Source of the DNA: Beijerinckiaceae bacterium
Lineage (GTDB): Bacteria; Pseudomonadota; Alphaproteobacteria; Rhizobiales; Beijerinckiaceae
Assembly: GCA_019753285.1 (NCBI GenBank)
Contig: JAIELD010000002.1
Location: 26,331-90,330 of the forward strand
Reading direction: 5' to 3'
Length of the DNA: 64,000 bases
Shown here: one piece after another, positions 36,407-45,487 of the stretch
Numbering within the stretch: the stretch's first letter is position 1
How the letters are laid out: the number at the start of each line of letters is the position of its first letter
Program-made: the position numbers and the translations under genes
The notes under the pieces: generated by a model
The model's input: the letters and a program-made list of their open reading frames with translations, nothing else
Told to the model about the DNA's origin: nothing
The model's database searches: none

Positions 36407-37594
36407 CTACTGTGTCTTCGAGGGTTTGGCAAAGGGAAGGATCGTCGGTTCGGCCTCGTCGCGGTCGAGCTGGTCGAGCGCGCTCGCAAGCTCGTCGATC
36501 CGGTGAGCGGAGGCGTGCCATTCGGCGATGCGGATGAAATTCTCGATGAAGACGTTGATCGCGAGCTGGACCTGGACGGCGGCGGCAGCGATCTGCGTCA
36601 CCGCGCCGAGGCTCAAATCGCCCGAAAGATATTTCGGTGTCGCAAGCAGCAGGGGGATGACCGGGGCCAGCACGGCGTTGCCATTGACGATCCAGGTGAG
36701 CCGGCCCTGCTGGCGGGCGATCATCAGCCAGCGGTGGACGACGCCCTGCACGGAGCGGTCGAGGTCGTCGCGCTTCTCACGCGCCCGTTCGGCGGTGGCA
36801 AGCTGCTCGGCGCTCTCGCGCGCTTTCACCATCTCGAAGCGCAGCTTCGCTTCGGCCTCGTTCTTGCGGGCCGAGTATTCGATCAGCGGCGACCCGATGG
36901 CGAGGGTCAGCCATGTCGTCAGGGCCGCGTAGGTGATCGAGGCGATGACGAAGTAGCCGGGAAGTTCGACGGACCGCTCGCCGATCACGAAGCCGAGGCT
37001 GCCGCCGACGTTGAAGAGCACTTCGAAGAACAGTGCGGCGGTAAGCAGCGCCGACAGGGCGGCAATGCTGAGATCAACCACAGGCTCCAGCGCCATGCGG
37101 ACGTCGTCAGTGATGCGGTATTCGGGATTCGCCGGCTCGAGCCCCGTCTGGCGCAGGCGCAGGATGCGGCCCTCGCCGAGCCAGAGGTTGAGGAGATGGT
37201 GGGTGATCCAGGCCCGCCAGCGGATGGTCAGGGTCATGCGTGCCCTCGTCAGCCCCACGCTGACGGCGGCGACGCTGAGGACGAGCAGCGGGAACCATAG
37301 GATCTCCGACAGCAGCGCGACATTGTCCTTCTTCTCGAGCGCGTCGAAGAAGCGGCGTGTCCAGCTGTTGACCTGCAGCAGGAAGAAGAGGTTCAGGATG
37401 ACGAGAAGGACGATGGAGCCGCTGAGGAACCAGGCTGTCTTCTTTTCAGACCCGCTCCAGAAACTGCGGGACAGGCGGATGAACTTCGCGGCCGTGGCAA
37501 GCCAGCCGGACGTGAAGACGGCGCTCTCCCGATGATCGCTGCTAATGACGCCCGTTCCTCGTCCAAGGATGATCCAGCCCTGATGCAGGACCAT
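36407..37594 (-). CDS. SbmA/BacA-like (ABC_membrane_2) permease without ATPase domain
   Basis: About 395 residues from an ATG at 37594, the first usable start not inside ispA. There are six or so hydrophobic helices (for example WFLSGSIVLLVILNLFFLLQV and VIASITYAALTTWLTLAI). The cytoplasmic segments TLTIRWRAWITHHLLNLWL and ANPEYRITDDVRMALEPVVDL are typical of the ABC_membrane_2 fold shared by SbmA/BacA and by YddA/BclA-type full ABC transporters. After EWHASAHRIDELASALDQLD the protein stops without any Walker A/B domain, so it matches the size and form of proton-driven SbmA/BacA peptide transporters. Substrate unknown. Confidence 0.75.
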   Translation of the reverse strand: MVLHQGWIILGRGTGVISSDHRESAVFTSGWLATAAKFIRLSRSFWSGSEKKTAWFLSGSIVLLVILNLFFLLQVNSWTRRFFDALEKKDNVALLSEILWFPLLVLSVAAVSVGLTRARMTLTIRWRAWITHHLLNLWLGEGRILRLRQTGLEPANPEYRITDDVRMALEPVVDLSIAALSALLTAALFFEVLFNVGGSLGFVIGERSVELPGYFVIASITYAALTTWLTLAIGSPLIEYSARKNEAEAKLRFEMVKARESAEQLATAERAREKRDDLDRSVQGVVHRWLMIARQQGRLTWIVNGNAVLAPVIPLLLATPKYLSGDLSLGAVTQIAAAAVQVQLAINVFIENFIRIAEWHASAHRIDELASALDQLDRDEAEPTILPFAKPSKTQ

Positions 37595-37667
37595 ACCGAT
37601 GCCGGGGATTGGCGTCGAACCCGTTCTTGCGCGTTCACTGCAACGTGATCTTGCGGATGGCGCGTCT

Positions 37668-38678
37668 TCAAAAGTTGCGGGTGCCCATGAAATGCACCAT
37701 GTCGCGCAACGGCTCGGCAGCGGGTCCGAAGCTTTCGAGGCAATTCTCAGCCTGTCGGATCGTCTGCAGCAGCCAGTTTTTCGTGAAGTCGATGCCATGG
37801 AGCGAGACGAGCGTCGCCTTCCCGCGATCGGCATCCTTGGCGGTTGCCTTGCCGGCAACGGCTGCGTCGCCCTCGGCATCGATCAGGTCGTCGGCGATCT
37901 GGAAAGCGAGGCCAAGATGCTCGGCATAATCGGTGAGGGCGGAAAGCTGCGCGTCGGACGCGCCGCCGATCAGCGCGCCCATGCGAACGGCACAGCGGAT
38001 CAGCGCCCCGGTCTTCTTGCGCTGCAGGATCTCGATCGCCTGCGTCTCCATACGGCGCGGCGTCCATTCGCCTTTCGGCACGGCGGACGTGCCGGCTCCG
38101 AATCGGCCTTCGGCGGCAAGATCGAGCATCTGGCCATGGACCATGCCGTGGAAGCCCGAGGCCTTGGCGAGTTCGCGCACCAGCGCGAGGCGGGTCGCAG
38201 CCGTGGATGACAGCTTGTGCCCGGCCGCGACGTCGTCGGCGATGATCTCGAAGGCGAGCGTCAGCAGCGCATCGCCGGCAAGGATGGCCGTCGCTTCGTC
38301 GAAGGCCTTGTGCAGCGTCGGCTTGCCCCGCCTGAGATCGTCGTCATCCATCGACGGGAGGTCGTCATGCACGAGCGAATAGCAATGGATGAGCTCGATC
38401 GCGCAGCCCGCCGTCTCCGCGTCGGCCGCACTGCCGCCGAAAAGTTCGGCCGTCGCCATCACGAGGAACGGTCGGATGCGCTTGCCGCCGCCCAGAACGC
38501 AATAGCGCATGGCGGTGATCAGCCTGTCGTAATCATCGGCGGTGAACTTGCCGTCCGCAAAGGAGGCGGCCGCCGCTTCGCCTATGAGGATGCGGTCGAG
38601 CGCGATCTCGGTTTTCTCGGCCTTCTCGGCCAACTGACGCTGAAATGTTGCGAGATCGCGCATGAGGCCGTCTTCCAT
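37668..38678 (-). CDS. ispA: farnesyl diphosphate synthase (polyprenyl synthetase family)
   Basis: A 336-residue trans-prenyltransferase that condenses IPP with DMAPP/GPP. The first Asp-rich motif DDLPSMDDDD sits in IHCYSLVHDDLPSMDDDDLR, nearly identical to E. coli IspA, and has the two-residue insert of bacterial type II FPP synthases. The second is FQIADDLID. The CYS residues just before the first motif argue for a short (C15) product, though GGPP cannot be excluded. A second in-frame ATG at 38663, with GGAAG upstream, is an equally good start. Confidence 0.92.
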   Translation of the reverse strand: MEDGLMRDLATFQRQLAEKAEKTEIALDRILIGEAAAASFADGKFTADDYDRLITAMRYCVLGGGKRIRPFLVMATAELFGGSAADAETAGCAIELIHCYSLVHDDLPSMDDDDLRRGKPTLHKAFDEATAILAGDALLTLAFEIIADDVAAGHKLSSTAATRLALVRELAKASGFHGMVHGQMLDLAAEGRFGAGTSAVPKGEWTPRRMETQAIEILQRKKTGALIRCAVRMGALIGGASDAQLSALTDYAEHLGLAFQIADDLIDAEGDAAVAGKATAKDADRGKATLVSLHGIDFTKNWLLQTIRQAENCLESFGPAAEPLRDMVHFMGTRNF

Positions 38679-38965
38679 GTCGTGCGGGAGGTTGTGCCTC
38701 TAGGAAGCATCCCTTTGCCCGTCTGATGGCGCGGGCGCGCCGATAGGTCAAGTCACGACATCATGCCTTGCGCCTCGGCGCGGATGCTGCCATCGAGGGC
38801 CTCCGGCGGGGGCGTTCCGTTTTTTTTGGCGCGGCCACTAGCCTTTTGTCCACAATAGCGCTATTGCGCAGCCTTCATTTTCAACGGATGAAACGTTCGG
38901 CAGCGCCAGATTGGCAGCGCGCTCACTGGCGTCATCGTTCGACAAGACCTCCGGAGACAGGTGCC

Positions 38966-39151
38966 ATGGCAGTTCCAAAGCGTAAAACGTCACCCATGAA
39001 GCGCGGCTTCCGCCGGTCTGCCGATGCGCTCGCCAACCCGACCTATGTCGAGGACAAGGATTCAGGCGAACTGCGCCGTCCGCATCATGTCGACCTGAAG
39101 TCGGGCATGTATCGCGGTCGCCAGATCCTCAAGGCCAAGACCGAGAGCTGA
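38966..39151 (+). CDS. rpmF: 50S ribosomal protein L32
   Basis: A 61-residue L32: [20 protein letters not shown] at the N terminus and [20 protein letters not shown] near the end. The zinc-binding cysteines of some L32 proteins are absent (a C-minus form), which is usual in alphaproteobacteria. GGAG lies 12 bases upstream of the ATG. A terminator follows at 39205. Divergent from ispA; the 287-bp gap holds the palindrome AATAGCGCTATT but nothing else recognised. Confidence 0.97.
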   Translation: MAVPKRKTSPMKRGFRRSADALANPTYVEDKDSGELRRPHHVDLKSGMYRGRQILKAKTES

Positions 39152-39204
39152 CAAAACCGGAACCAGATCGGTTTTGGTTCATCGACCATTGCGACGTTTA
39201 CGAC

Positions 39205-39233
39205 AAGGACCGGGCACCCGGTCCTTTTCTTTT
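39205..39233 (+). terminator. rho-independent terminator after rpmF
   Basis: The stem GGACCG-GGCACC-CGGTCC (39207-39224) is followed by TTTTCTTTT (39225-39233), 53 bp after the rpmF stop. An upstream weaker hairpin at about 39154-39174 may add to it. Confidence 0.82.
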
Positions 39234-39259
39234 GCGCGATGCGTCGTCCGGGCCTCGGT

Positions 39260-39511
39260 TCAGGCGCTGAGCCGACCGAAGGAGGCGCCCGCCGCTCCTG
39301 CGAGCGACTGCGCTGCGTCATAAGCCCTGGCAGCGGCTGCGGGATCGGCTCTCCGCCGCATGCGATAGGCTTCCGCGTCCATCCTGATGGCGATGAGCTG
39401 GGCCACGAAGGCGGGCGATATGGCGCTGCGCGCAAACCCGGCGCGCGCGGGCCTGTCCGAATTGTGCGAAAGCGGGACAAGCTGACGACATTCCGTGTCC
39501 GTCTTTACCAT
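39260..39511 (-). CDS. small conserved Rhizobiales protein
   Basis: The start at 39511 is chosen for GGAG six bases before the ATG, giving 83 residues beginning MVKTDTECRQLVPLSHNSDR. The middle part, SPAFVAQLIAIRMDAEAYRMRRRADPAAAARAY, fits a recurrent pattern in small Rhizobiales proteins (FVAQLIA...R.RRRA.P..A..AY). Function unknown; soluble and basic. It lies convergent with rpmF, just beyond its terminator, and divergent from the EAL-domain gene. Confidence 0.65.
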   Translation of the reverse strand: MVKTDTECRQLVPLSHNSDRPARAGFARSAISPAFVAQLIAIRMDAEAYRMRRRADPAAAARAYDAAQSLAGAAGASFGRLSA

Positions 39512-39627
39512 GTTCTGCTCCATGCTGGCGCATAACGGCCGTTTCAGGGCTTGGAGACGCAATTGATGGACCGGATTCAGGGTTCCTTAGGAGCTTGCCG
39601 GCACTTTCGGTCTCAGACTTTAGTGAA

Positions 39628-41583
39628 ATGACGCGGTGTCGAGCGTTAACCAATGTATTCCGATTGCCTCTGGATCCGTACGCCTTGAGCATCGTCCCCG
39701 CAGTGAGCCCGAGGCGCGTCGGCCGCAAGACGACGGCTTCTGCAGGGCTGGCCGTTGCACCGGCGCTCGATGTCGCCTCGATCCTCGGCGCGCTTGGCGA
39801 GGTCGTCTATCGCTGGGACATCGACACGGACCGGCTCGTCTGGGGCGGTGACATCGAGCGGCTTCTCGTCGTTCATCGCCCTCTCACGACCGGCAGCAGT
39901 TTCCAGCGCATGGTCAGCGAGCGCGGCGGTCCCATTCGATATGACGAAATGCTGCGCCACGCCAGCCAGGATACGATGCCCCGGCTCTCGAACGAATCGA
40001 CCGGCGGCCTGCTTGCAGATGGCGCTCCATCGCTCGAAAGCGGCGGACGCGGGATGGCGTATCGCTTCTCCTACCGGATTGCGCTGGCGCCCGGCCGCGC
40101 CGTGACGGTCGAGGAAAGCGGTCGCTATCTTGGCGGCGCGGGCCAGCCTCGTCTTGCCTATGGCGTCCTGCGGGTCATCGAGGCTCCGGTGGCGCTCGAG
40201 GTTGCGAGTCTCGAGGCTGCCGGCGGACGCCTCCTGTCCCGCGAAGCACTTGCCTCGCGTCTCGACGCCGTGCTGCAGGCGGGCTCGAAGCGGGTCGTTC
40301 GGGCGAAGGACGGCACGCCCCTTCCGGCGCGGCCGCGTGCGCGCGGCGCAAGCTCCACCGGCTTCCTGCTCGCCGGGTTGAGCGATCTAGGCCATCTCAA
40401 CCGCACCTATGGCTTCGACGTCGCGGATGAGGTGATTGCGCTCGTGGCGGAACGTCTGCGCGGCGCGCTGCGCCTCGGCGACGAAATTGGCCGGTATTCG
40501 GGCAACAAGCTCGGCATCATCCTGACGGATTGCACCGACGAGCGCCTGTCGCAGGCGGCTGAGCGCTTCCTCTCCGTGATCCGTGACCATGAGTTCGGCA
40601 CGCGGCACGGCTCGATCAAGACGTCGATCAAGCTCGGCGCGGTGCTCGCCGCGCACGCGACGCCCAGCGCCAGCGAGATGATGCAGAACGCCGAGGATGC
40701 GCTCGCGGAGGCGAAGAAGCATCCGCAGTCGAGCTTCGTGTGCTTTGCCGCCGACCAGCGCCGCGAGGAGCAGCGCCGGGTCAACCAGCGCACGTCGGAC
40801 GACCTGATCGCGGCCCTCAACGATCGACGCGTCATGCTGGCCTACCAGCCGATCGCCTGCGCCCGCTCGCGCACCGTCAGATATCATGAGGGTCTCGTGC
40901 GAATGCAGGGGCTTGACGGCTGCGTTCGCGGCGCGGCGCAGATCGTGCCGCCCGCCGAGCGGGTCGGCCTGCTGAAGCACATCGACATGCGGGTGATCCA
41001 ACTTGCCGTCGCCGAACTTGCGCGCAGCCGGACGTCGGTCCTGTCCATCAATGTCGATGGCCCTTCGATGATCGACGGAGAATGGCTTCAGATGCTGGCG
41101 GGCACGCTGCTCTCGCACAGGATCGAGGCTGGACGCCTGATCATCGAAATCACGGAAACGGCGATGATCGAGGATTTTGCGGCCACGTCCGAGGTCATCC
41201 GTCAAATGCACGGCATGGGCGTGCGGGTGGCGCTCGATGATTTCGGCGCGGGCCACACCTCGTTCCGCACGCTGCGCAACATCCCGATCGACATCGTCAA
41301 GATCGACGGCGTGTTCATGCACGATCTCGCCGGCTCGAAGGATGATCGCTTCTTCGTGAAGACCCTGATCGATCTCGCGCGCCATCTCGAAATGAAGACG
41401 GTGGCCGAATGGGTCCGCGACGAGGAGACGGCAGACATCCTCACAGATCTCGGCATCGACTACCTTCAGGGAGATTTCATCGGCGAAGCGCTGCTCAGCC
41501 CCGTTTCGGGCTATCCGGTTCCGGCGCTCGTTCCCGATTGCCTCGACACGGCGGCGGGCCCGGCGTTGCGGCGGCTGGCCTGA
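39628..41583 (+). CDS. PAS-GGDEF(degenerate)-EAL protein, probable c-di-GMP phosphodiesterase or sensor
   Basis: About 651 residues from the ATG at 39628 (a TTG at 39595 is an alternative; neither start has a clear ribosome binding site). The N-terminal part (40-190) resembles a PAS sensor (GEVVYRWDIDTDRLVWGGDIERLL). The GGDEF motif is replaced by SGNKL at 291-295 in GRYSGNKLGIIL, so cyclase activity is unlikely. The EAL domain from about 400 keeps E421 in YHEGLVRM and the Asn in SINVDGPS. It also keeps EITET, LDDFGAG, IVKIDGVF, the Glu in TVAEWV and QGDF. Most metal-ligand and catalytic positions are therefore there, although two neighbouring glycines are changed. No transmembrane segment, so cytoplasmic. 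Single gene beside phaR. Confidence 0.85.
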   Translation: MTRCRALTNVFRLPLDPYALSIVPAVSPRRVGRKTTASAGLAVAPALDVASILGALGEVVYRWDIDTDRLVWGGDIERLLVVHRPLTTGSSFQRMVSERGGPIRYDEMLRHASQDTMPRLSNESTGGLLADGAPSLESGGRGMAYRFSYRIALAPGRAVTVEESGRYLGGAGQPRLAYGVLRVIEAPVALEVASLEAAGGRLLSREALASRLDAVLQAGSKRVVRAKDGTPLPARPRARGASSTGFLLAGLSDLGHLNRTYGFDVADEVIALVAERLRGALRLGDEIGRYSGNKLGIILTDCTDERLSQAAERFLSVIRDHEFGTRHGSIKTSIKLGAVLAAHATPSASEMMQNAEDALAEAKKHPQSSFVCFAADQRREEQRRVNQRTSDDLIAALNDRRVMLAYQPIACARSRTVRYHEGLVRMQGLDGCVRGAAQIVPPAERVGLLKHIDMRVIQLAVAELARSRTSVLSINVDGPSMIDGEWLQMLAGTLLSHRIEAGRLIIEITETAMIEDFAATSEVIRQMHGMGVRVALDDFGAGHTSFRTLRNIPIDIVKIDGVFMHDLAGSKDDRFFVKTLIDLARHLEMKTVAEWVRDEETADILTDLGIDYLQGDFIGEALLSPVSGYPVPALVPDCLDTAAGPALRRLA

Positions 41584-41624
41584 CGCGCCACCTGAAAGCG
41601 GTCATCCCGGCCTGCGCCCGTTGA

Positions 41625-42275
41625 TCAGCCCTTCTTGTCGAGCTTGTCGAGTTGCGCCTGCATTGCCGCAAGCTGCTGCTTCATTTCCTCGAGCTCACCG
41701 CTCTTTCCGGCAGGCTGCCCCTGGCTGTCCTTGGCGTTGCTGTCTTTGGCGGCGGTGTCTTTGGCGGCGGTGTCCTTGGCGGTCGCTGCAAGGACGCTGG
41801 CCGAAAACGGCGAGAACAGGCGCAGCGCGTCGGTGAACATCGCCATGTTGACGCGCGCCTGCTCCTCCAGAGCCTTGAACGCCGCAGGCCCCACCATGCT
41901 CGGTGCGCCGAACGTCTTCGACATCTGCTCGCGGAATTTCTGCTGGTCGTTGGTCAGGCGGTCGATCGAGAATTCGAGGTATTTCGGCACGATCGCCTGC
42001 ATGCTGTCGCCGTAGAAGCGGATGAGCTGGCGCAGGAAGGTGATCGGCAGCAGGTTGCCGCCCTGCCCGACCCGGTTTTCCTCTTCGAAGATGATCTGGG
42101 TCAGCACCGAGCGCGTGATGTCTTCGTTGGTCTTCGCATCGGTGACGAGGAAGTCTTCGCCCTTGCGGACCATTTCGGAAAGGTCGTCGAGGGTTACGTA
42201 GGTGCTGGTGCCGGTGTGATAGAGCCGTCGGTTCGCGTATTTCTTGATCAGGATCGGACGTTTTTCTTGCGCCAT
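41625..42275 (-). CDS. phaR: polyhydroxyalkanoate synthesis repressor PhaR
   Basis: PhaR binds DNA and PHB and represses phasin genes until granules form. The start MAQEKRPILIKKYANRRLYH at 42275 gives 216 residues. The N-terminal PHB/PHA DNA-binding domain (NRRLYHTGTSTYVTLDDLSEMVRKGEDF) is followed by two PHB accumulation regulatory regions (FLRQLIRFYGDSMQAIVPKYLE and then the FKALEEQARVNMAMFTDALRLF segment). A short AAKDT/AKDS repeat linker and a C-terminal coiled coil (ELEEMKQQLAAMQAQLDKLDKK) complete it. Divergent from phaA-phaB. Confidence 0.95.
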   Translation of the reverse strand: MAQEKRPILIKKYANRRLYHTGTSTYVTLDDLSEMVRKGEDFLVTDAKTNEDITRSVLTQIIFEEENRVGQGGNLLPITFLRQLIRFYGDSMQAIVPKYLEFSIDRLTNDQQKFREQMSKTFGAPSMVGPAAFKALEEQARVNMAMFTDALRLFSPFSASVLAATAKDTAAKDTAAKDSNAKDSQGQPAGKSGELEEMKQQLAAMQAQLDKLDKKG

Positions 42276-42578
42276 TGACTGTTCTAGCCTTGCCGGGCGG
42301 GGCATCTGAAAAAAAAATGCGTCGCGATCGAGCCGCCGCCTCACTTGACCCGAGTTGGATAATGCACCGCACCAAGAGTCAATGTTTAACACAATTCCTG
42401 CATGTCAAAACGTCGTGTCATGGAAAACGGCCGCGGCTTTTTTGGACGCGCTGACGTTTTTTTGTCCAAGCTGCACTTGACGCTCCCTGCTTTCGGTCAT
42501 CTGCTGGCGCTTACTTTCGTCGATGCGGCCCGTTCGAGCAGATGAGGCCGGCGCATCCGCAACCATGGGGAATAGCCA
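42276..42578. promoter_or_regulatory. phaR-phaA divergent control region
   Basis: A 303-bp gap between divergent genes, with AT-rich patches (42311-42319 is a run of nine A; 42393-42415). TGC-ACC-GCA at 42363-42371 has the TGCN3GCA form reported for PhaR operators in other alphaproteobacteria, but a single 9-base match is weak. TTGACG at 42478 could be a -35 element for phaA. No small gene seen. Confidence 0.35.
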
Positions 42579-43757
42579 ATGTCAGAGCATGATATCGTCA
42601 TCGTCTCGGCCGCGAGGACGGCTGTCGGCAGCTTCAACGGCGCGTTTGGCGACGTGCCGGCCCACAAGCTCGGGACGGAGGCGATCAAGGCCGCAATCGC
42701 TCGCGCCAAGATCGAGGCGGAAGAGGTCGACGAGGTGATTCTCGGCCAGGTGCTGCAGGCGGGACAGGGCCAGAACCCCGCGCGCCAGGCGGCGATCCAT
42801 GCCGGCATCCCTGAGTCGAAGACGGCCTGGAGCCTCAATCAGGTCTGCGGCTCGGGCCTCAGGGCCGTAGCGCTCGGCATGCAGCAGATCGCCAATGGCG
42901 ACGCCAACGTGATCGTCGCCGGCGGGCAGGAATCCATGTCGCTCTCGACGCATTGCGCCCATATGCGCGCCGGCACCAAATTCGGCGACATGAACCTCAT
43001 CGACACCATGATCAAGGATGGACTCTGGGACGCCTTCCACGGCTATCACATGGGCATGACGGCCGAGAACGTCGCCGAAAAATGGCAGATCAGCCGCGAC
43101 CAGCAGGACGAATTCGCCGTGAAGTCGCAGAACAAGGCCGAGGCTGCGCAGAAGGCGGGCAAGTTCAAGGATGAGATCGCGCCCGTCACGCTCGCGACCC
43201 GCAAGGGCGACGTTGTGATCGACACCGACGAATACATCCGCCATGGCGCGACCATCGAGGCGATGGCGAAGCTGCGCGGCGCGTTCAAGAAGGACGGCAC
43301 GGTCACGGCGGGCAATGCCTCCGGCCTCAATGACGGCGCGGCGGCTCTCGTGCTCATGAGCGCTAGGGAAGCCTCGCGCCGGGGCCTCACGCCGCTTGCC
43401 CGCGTCGCCTCCTGGGCAACGGCCGGCGTCGCGCCGGCCATCATGGGCTCCGGCCCGATCCCGGCCTCGCGCAAGGCGCTCGAAAAGGCAGGCTGGAAGC
43501 CGCATGACCTCGACCTCATCGAGGCGAACGAGGCTTTCGCGGCGCAGGCCTGCGCCGTCAACAAGGATCTTGGCTGGGATACGGACAAGGTCAATGTCAA
43601 TGGCGGCGCGATCGCGATCGGCCATCCGATCGGCGCGTCCGGCGCACGCATTCTCACCACGCTCCTGCACGAGATGGGACGCCGCGATGCCAAGAAGGGC
43701 CTCGCCACGCTGTGCATCGGCGGCGGCATGGGCATTGCCTTGACTGTCGAGCGCTGA
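42579..43757 (+). CDS. phaA: acetyl-CoA C-acetyltransferase (beta-ketothiolase)
   Basis: PhaA condenses two acetyl-CoA to acetoacetyl-CoA, first step of PHB synthesis. The 392 residues carry the full thiolase triad: C90 in [13 protein letters not shown]349 in [14 protein letters not shown], and C379 in [11 protein letters not shown]. The N terminus [19 protein letters not shown] is typical of the biosynthetic type. phaB follows 94 bp later; phaR is divergent. Confidence 0.96.
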   Translation: MSEHDIVIVSAARTAVGSFNGAFGDVPAHKLGTEAIKAAIARAKIEAEEVDEVILGQVLQAGQGQNPARQAAIHAGIPESKTAWSLNQVCGSGLRAVALGMQQIANGDANVIVAGGQESMSLSTHCAHMRAGTKFGDMNLIDTMIKDGLWDAFHGYHMGMTAENVAEKWQISRDQQDEFAVKSQNKAEAAQKAGKFKDEIAPVTLATRKGDVVIDTDEYIRHGATIEAMAKLRGAFKKDGTVTAGNASGLNDGAAALVLMSAREASRRGLTPLARVASWATAGVAPAIMGSGPIPASRKALEKAGWKPHDLDLIEANEAFAAQACAVNKDLGWDTDKVNVNGGAIAIGHPIGASGARILTTLLHEMGRRDAKKGLATLCIGGGMGIALTVER

Positions 43758-43851
43758 CACGAATCTGGCGTCGGCCGGACATCGGCCGGCGCTTCTCTTT
43801 GGTTACAATAATGGCTCCGAAACAGGAGCGTAGTCGGTTGGGAGGATTTTC

Positions 43852-44583
43852 ATGGGACGCATCGCACTCGTATCCGGCGGCACGCGCGGCATTGGAGCCG
43901 CCATTTCGGTCGCGCTTCACAAGGCGGGCCATACGGTCGTCGCGAATTACGCGGGCAATGACGAGGCCGCCAAGGCGTTCAGCGAAAAGACCGGCATCAA
44001 GGCCTACAAATGGGACGTCTCCAACTACGACGCCTGCGTCGCGGGTCTCGCCAAGGTCGAGAGCGAGGTCGGCCCCATCGACATCCTCGTCAACAATGCC
44101 GGCATCACGCGGGACGGCATGTTCCACAAGATGACCGTCGAGCAATGGAACGCGGTCATCAATACCAATCTCAACTCGTTGTTCAACATGACGCGGCCGG
44201 TCTGGGAGGGCATGCGGGCGCGCAAGTTCGGCCGCGTTGTCTGCATATCCTCGATCAACGGCCAGAAGGGCCAGATGGGCCAGGCCAATTACTCGGCTGC
44301 GAAGGCCGGCGACATCGGCTTCGTGAAGGCGCTGGCGCAGGAGGGCGCGCGCGCCGGCATCACCGTCAATGCGATCTGCCCCGGCTACATCGCGACTGAG
44401 ATGGTGAAGGCGATCGACCCCGCGGTCGTCGAAAAATCGATCCTGCCGCTCATTCCCGTCGGCCGTCTCGGCGAGCCCGAGGAAATCGCCCGCGCCGTGG
44501 TGTTCCTCGCCGCCGAGGAGGCAAGCTTCGTCACCGGCTCGGTCATGACCATCAATGGCGGGCAATACCTCGCCAATGGCTGA
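43852..44583 (+). CDS. phaB: acetoacetyl-CoA reductase
   Basis: An NADPH-dependent short-chain dehydrogenase that reduces acetoacetyl-CoA to (R)-3-hydroxybutyryl-CoA. It has 243 residues with the cofactor motif GGTRGIG at 9-15, NNAG at 81-84, and catalytic S134, Y147 and K151 (NYSAAKAG). The PhaB-like stretch is ITRDGMFHKMTVEQWNAVI. The ribosome binding site GGGAGG lies eight bases before the ATG. The PHB synthase phaC is not in the window. The EamA gene may start within its last codons. Confidence 0.96.
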   Translation: MGRIALVSGGTRGIGAAISVALHKAGHTVVANYAGNDEAAKAFSEKTGIKAYKWDVSNYDACVAGLAKVESEVGPIDILVNNAGITRDGMFHKMTVEQWNAVINTNLNSLFNMTRPVWEGMRARKFGRVVCISSINGQKGQMGQANYSAAKAGDIGFVKALAQEGARAGITVNAICPGYIATEMVKAIDPAVVEKSILPLIPVGRLGEPEEIARAVVFLAAEEASFVTGSVMTINGGQYLANG

Positions 44584-45478
44584 AGCGGCCGGCTCGGCCG
44601 GCTTGATGGAGGCAGAAAAAGGAGTGCGCACCTCGTCGGCGAAGGCGACGCTCGCCGGTTTCGGCGCGATCCTGCTCTGGGGCACGCTCTCCGTTCTTAC
44701 CGCGCTCACCGGCAAGCTCCCGGCATTCGAGACGACGGCAATCACCTTCGCGATTGCGGGCCTCGCCGGGAGTATCGTCGCGATCGCAAGAGGCCGGGCC
44801 GCACTTTTGAAGCCGACGCTCGCCTCGTTCCTGCTCGGCCTCTATGGCTTCTTTGCCTATCACGCGCTCTACTTCGCAGCACTGGCGCTCGCGCCGCCGG
44901 CCGAGGGGCAGCTCGTCGCCTCGCTCTACGCGCTGCTGATCGTGCTTTTTTCTGCGCTGCTGCCGGGGAGCCGGCTCGAACGCCGGCATGTCATCGGCGC
45001 GCTGATCGGCCTTGTCGCGGCTGGCCTGCTCGTCTCGGATCGGCTCGGCGGGGGCGCGTCGCCTGGGGCGCTCCTCGGCTATGTGCTCGCCTTTTCCTGC
45101 GCGGTTGTCTGGGCGAGCTACTCCGTCGCCTCCAGGCTCGTGTCGGAAGTGGCGACGGAAAGCCTCGGCATCACCTGCCTCGCGACGGCGGGTCTCGCCG
45201 CGCTCTGCCATCTCGTTTTCGAGACGACGGTGATACCGGGCTCGCCGGTCGTATGGGCGGCGCTCGTCGGCCTTGGCCTCGGGCCGGTCGGCGCGGCGTT
45301 CTTCCTGTGGGACATCGGCATGAAGAAGGGCAACGTGCCGCTGCTCGGCGTGCTTGGCTATGCCGCGCCGATCATTTCGACCGGGCTTCTCGTCATCGTC
45401 GGCTTCGCTGAGCCCTCGATCAAGCTCGCCGCCGCCGTCGCCATGATGGTCGTCGGCGCGATCGTCGCGACACGCTGA
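44576..45478 (+). CDS. EamA/DMT family transporter
   Basis: A drug/metabolite transporter superfamily permease of about 300 residues with ten hydrophobic helices in two EamA repeats: first FGAILLWGTLSVLTALTG, second beginning GYVLAFSCAVVWASYSVASR. The second repeat ends GVLGYAAPIISTGLLVIVG. Substrate unknown. The ATG at 44576 overlaps the phaB end by eight bases; an ATG at 44606 (MEAEKGVRTSS) is the main alternative. Co-transcription with phaB is likely from position only. Confidence 0.87.
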   Translation: MAEAAGSAGLMEAEKGVRTSSAKATLAGFGAILLWGTLSVLTALTGKLPAFETTAITFAIAGLAGSIVAIARGRAALLKPTLASFLLGLYGFFAYHALYFAALALAPPAEGQLVASLYALLIVLFSALLPGSRLERRHVIGALIGLVAAGLLVSDRLGGGASPGALLGYVLAFSCAVVWASYSVASRLVSEVATESLGITCLATAGLAALCHLVFETTVIPGSPVVWAALVGLGLGPVGAAFFLWDIGMKKGNVPLLGVLGYAAPIISTGLLVIVGFAEPSIKLAAAVAMMVVGAIVATR

Positions 45479-45487
45479 GCGCAGCGC

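Noticed and set aside
38849..38857. TTGTCCACA, DnaA-box-like, between ispA and rpmF
   Set aside because: Isolated match, expected by chance in a window of this size.
41700..41790. Short direct repeats GGCGGTGTCTTTGGC within phaR
   Set aside because: They encode the AAKDT/AKDS linker of PhaR; an ordinary low-complexity linker rather than a separate element.
43852..45478. Possible fusion of phaB and the EamA gene because of the overlapping start
   Set aside because: The frames differ and phaB has its own stop; a short overlap, not a fusion.
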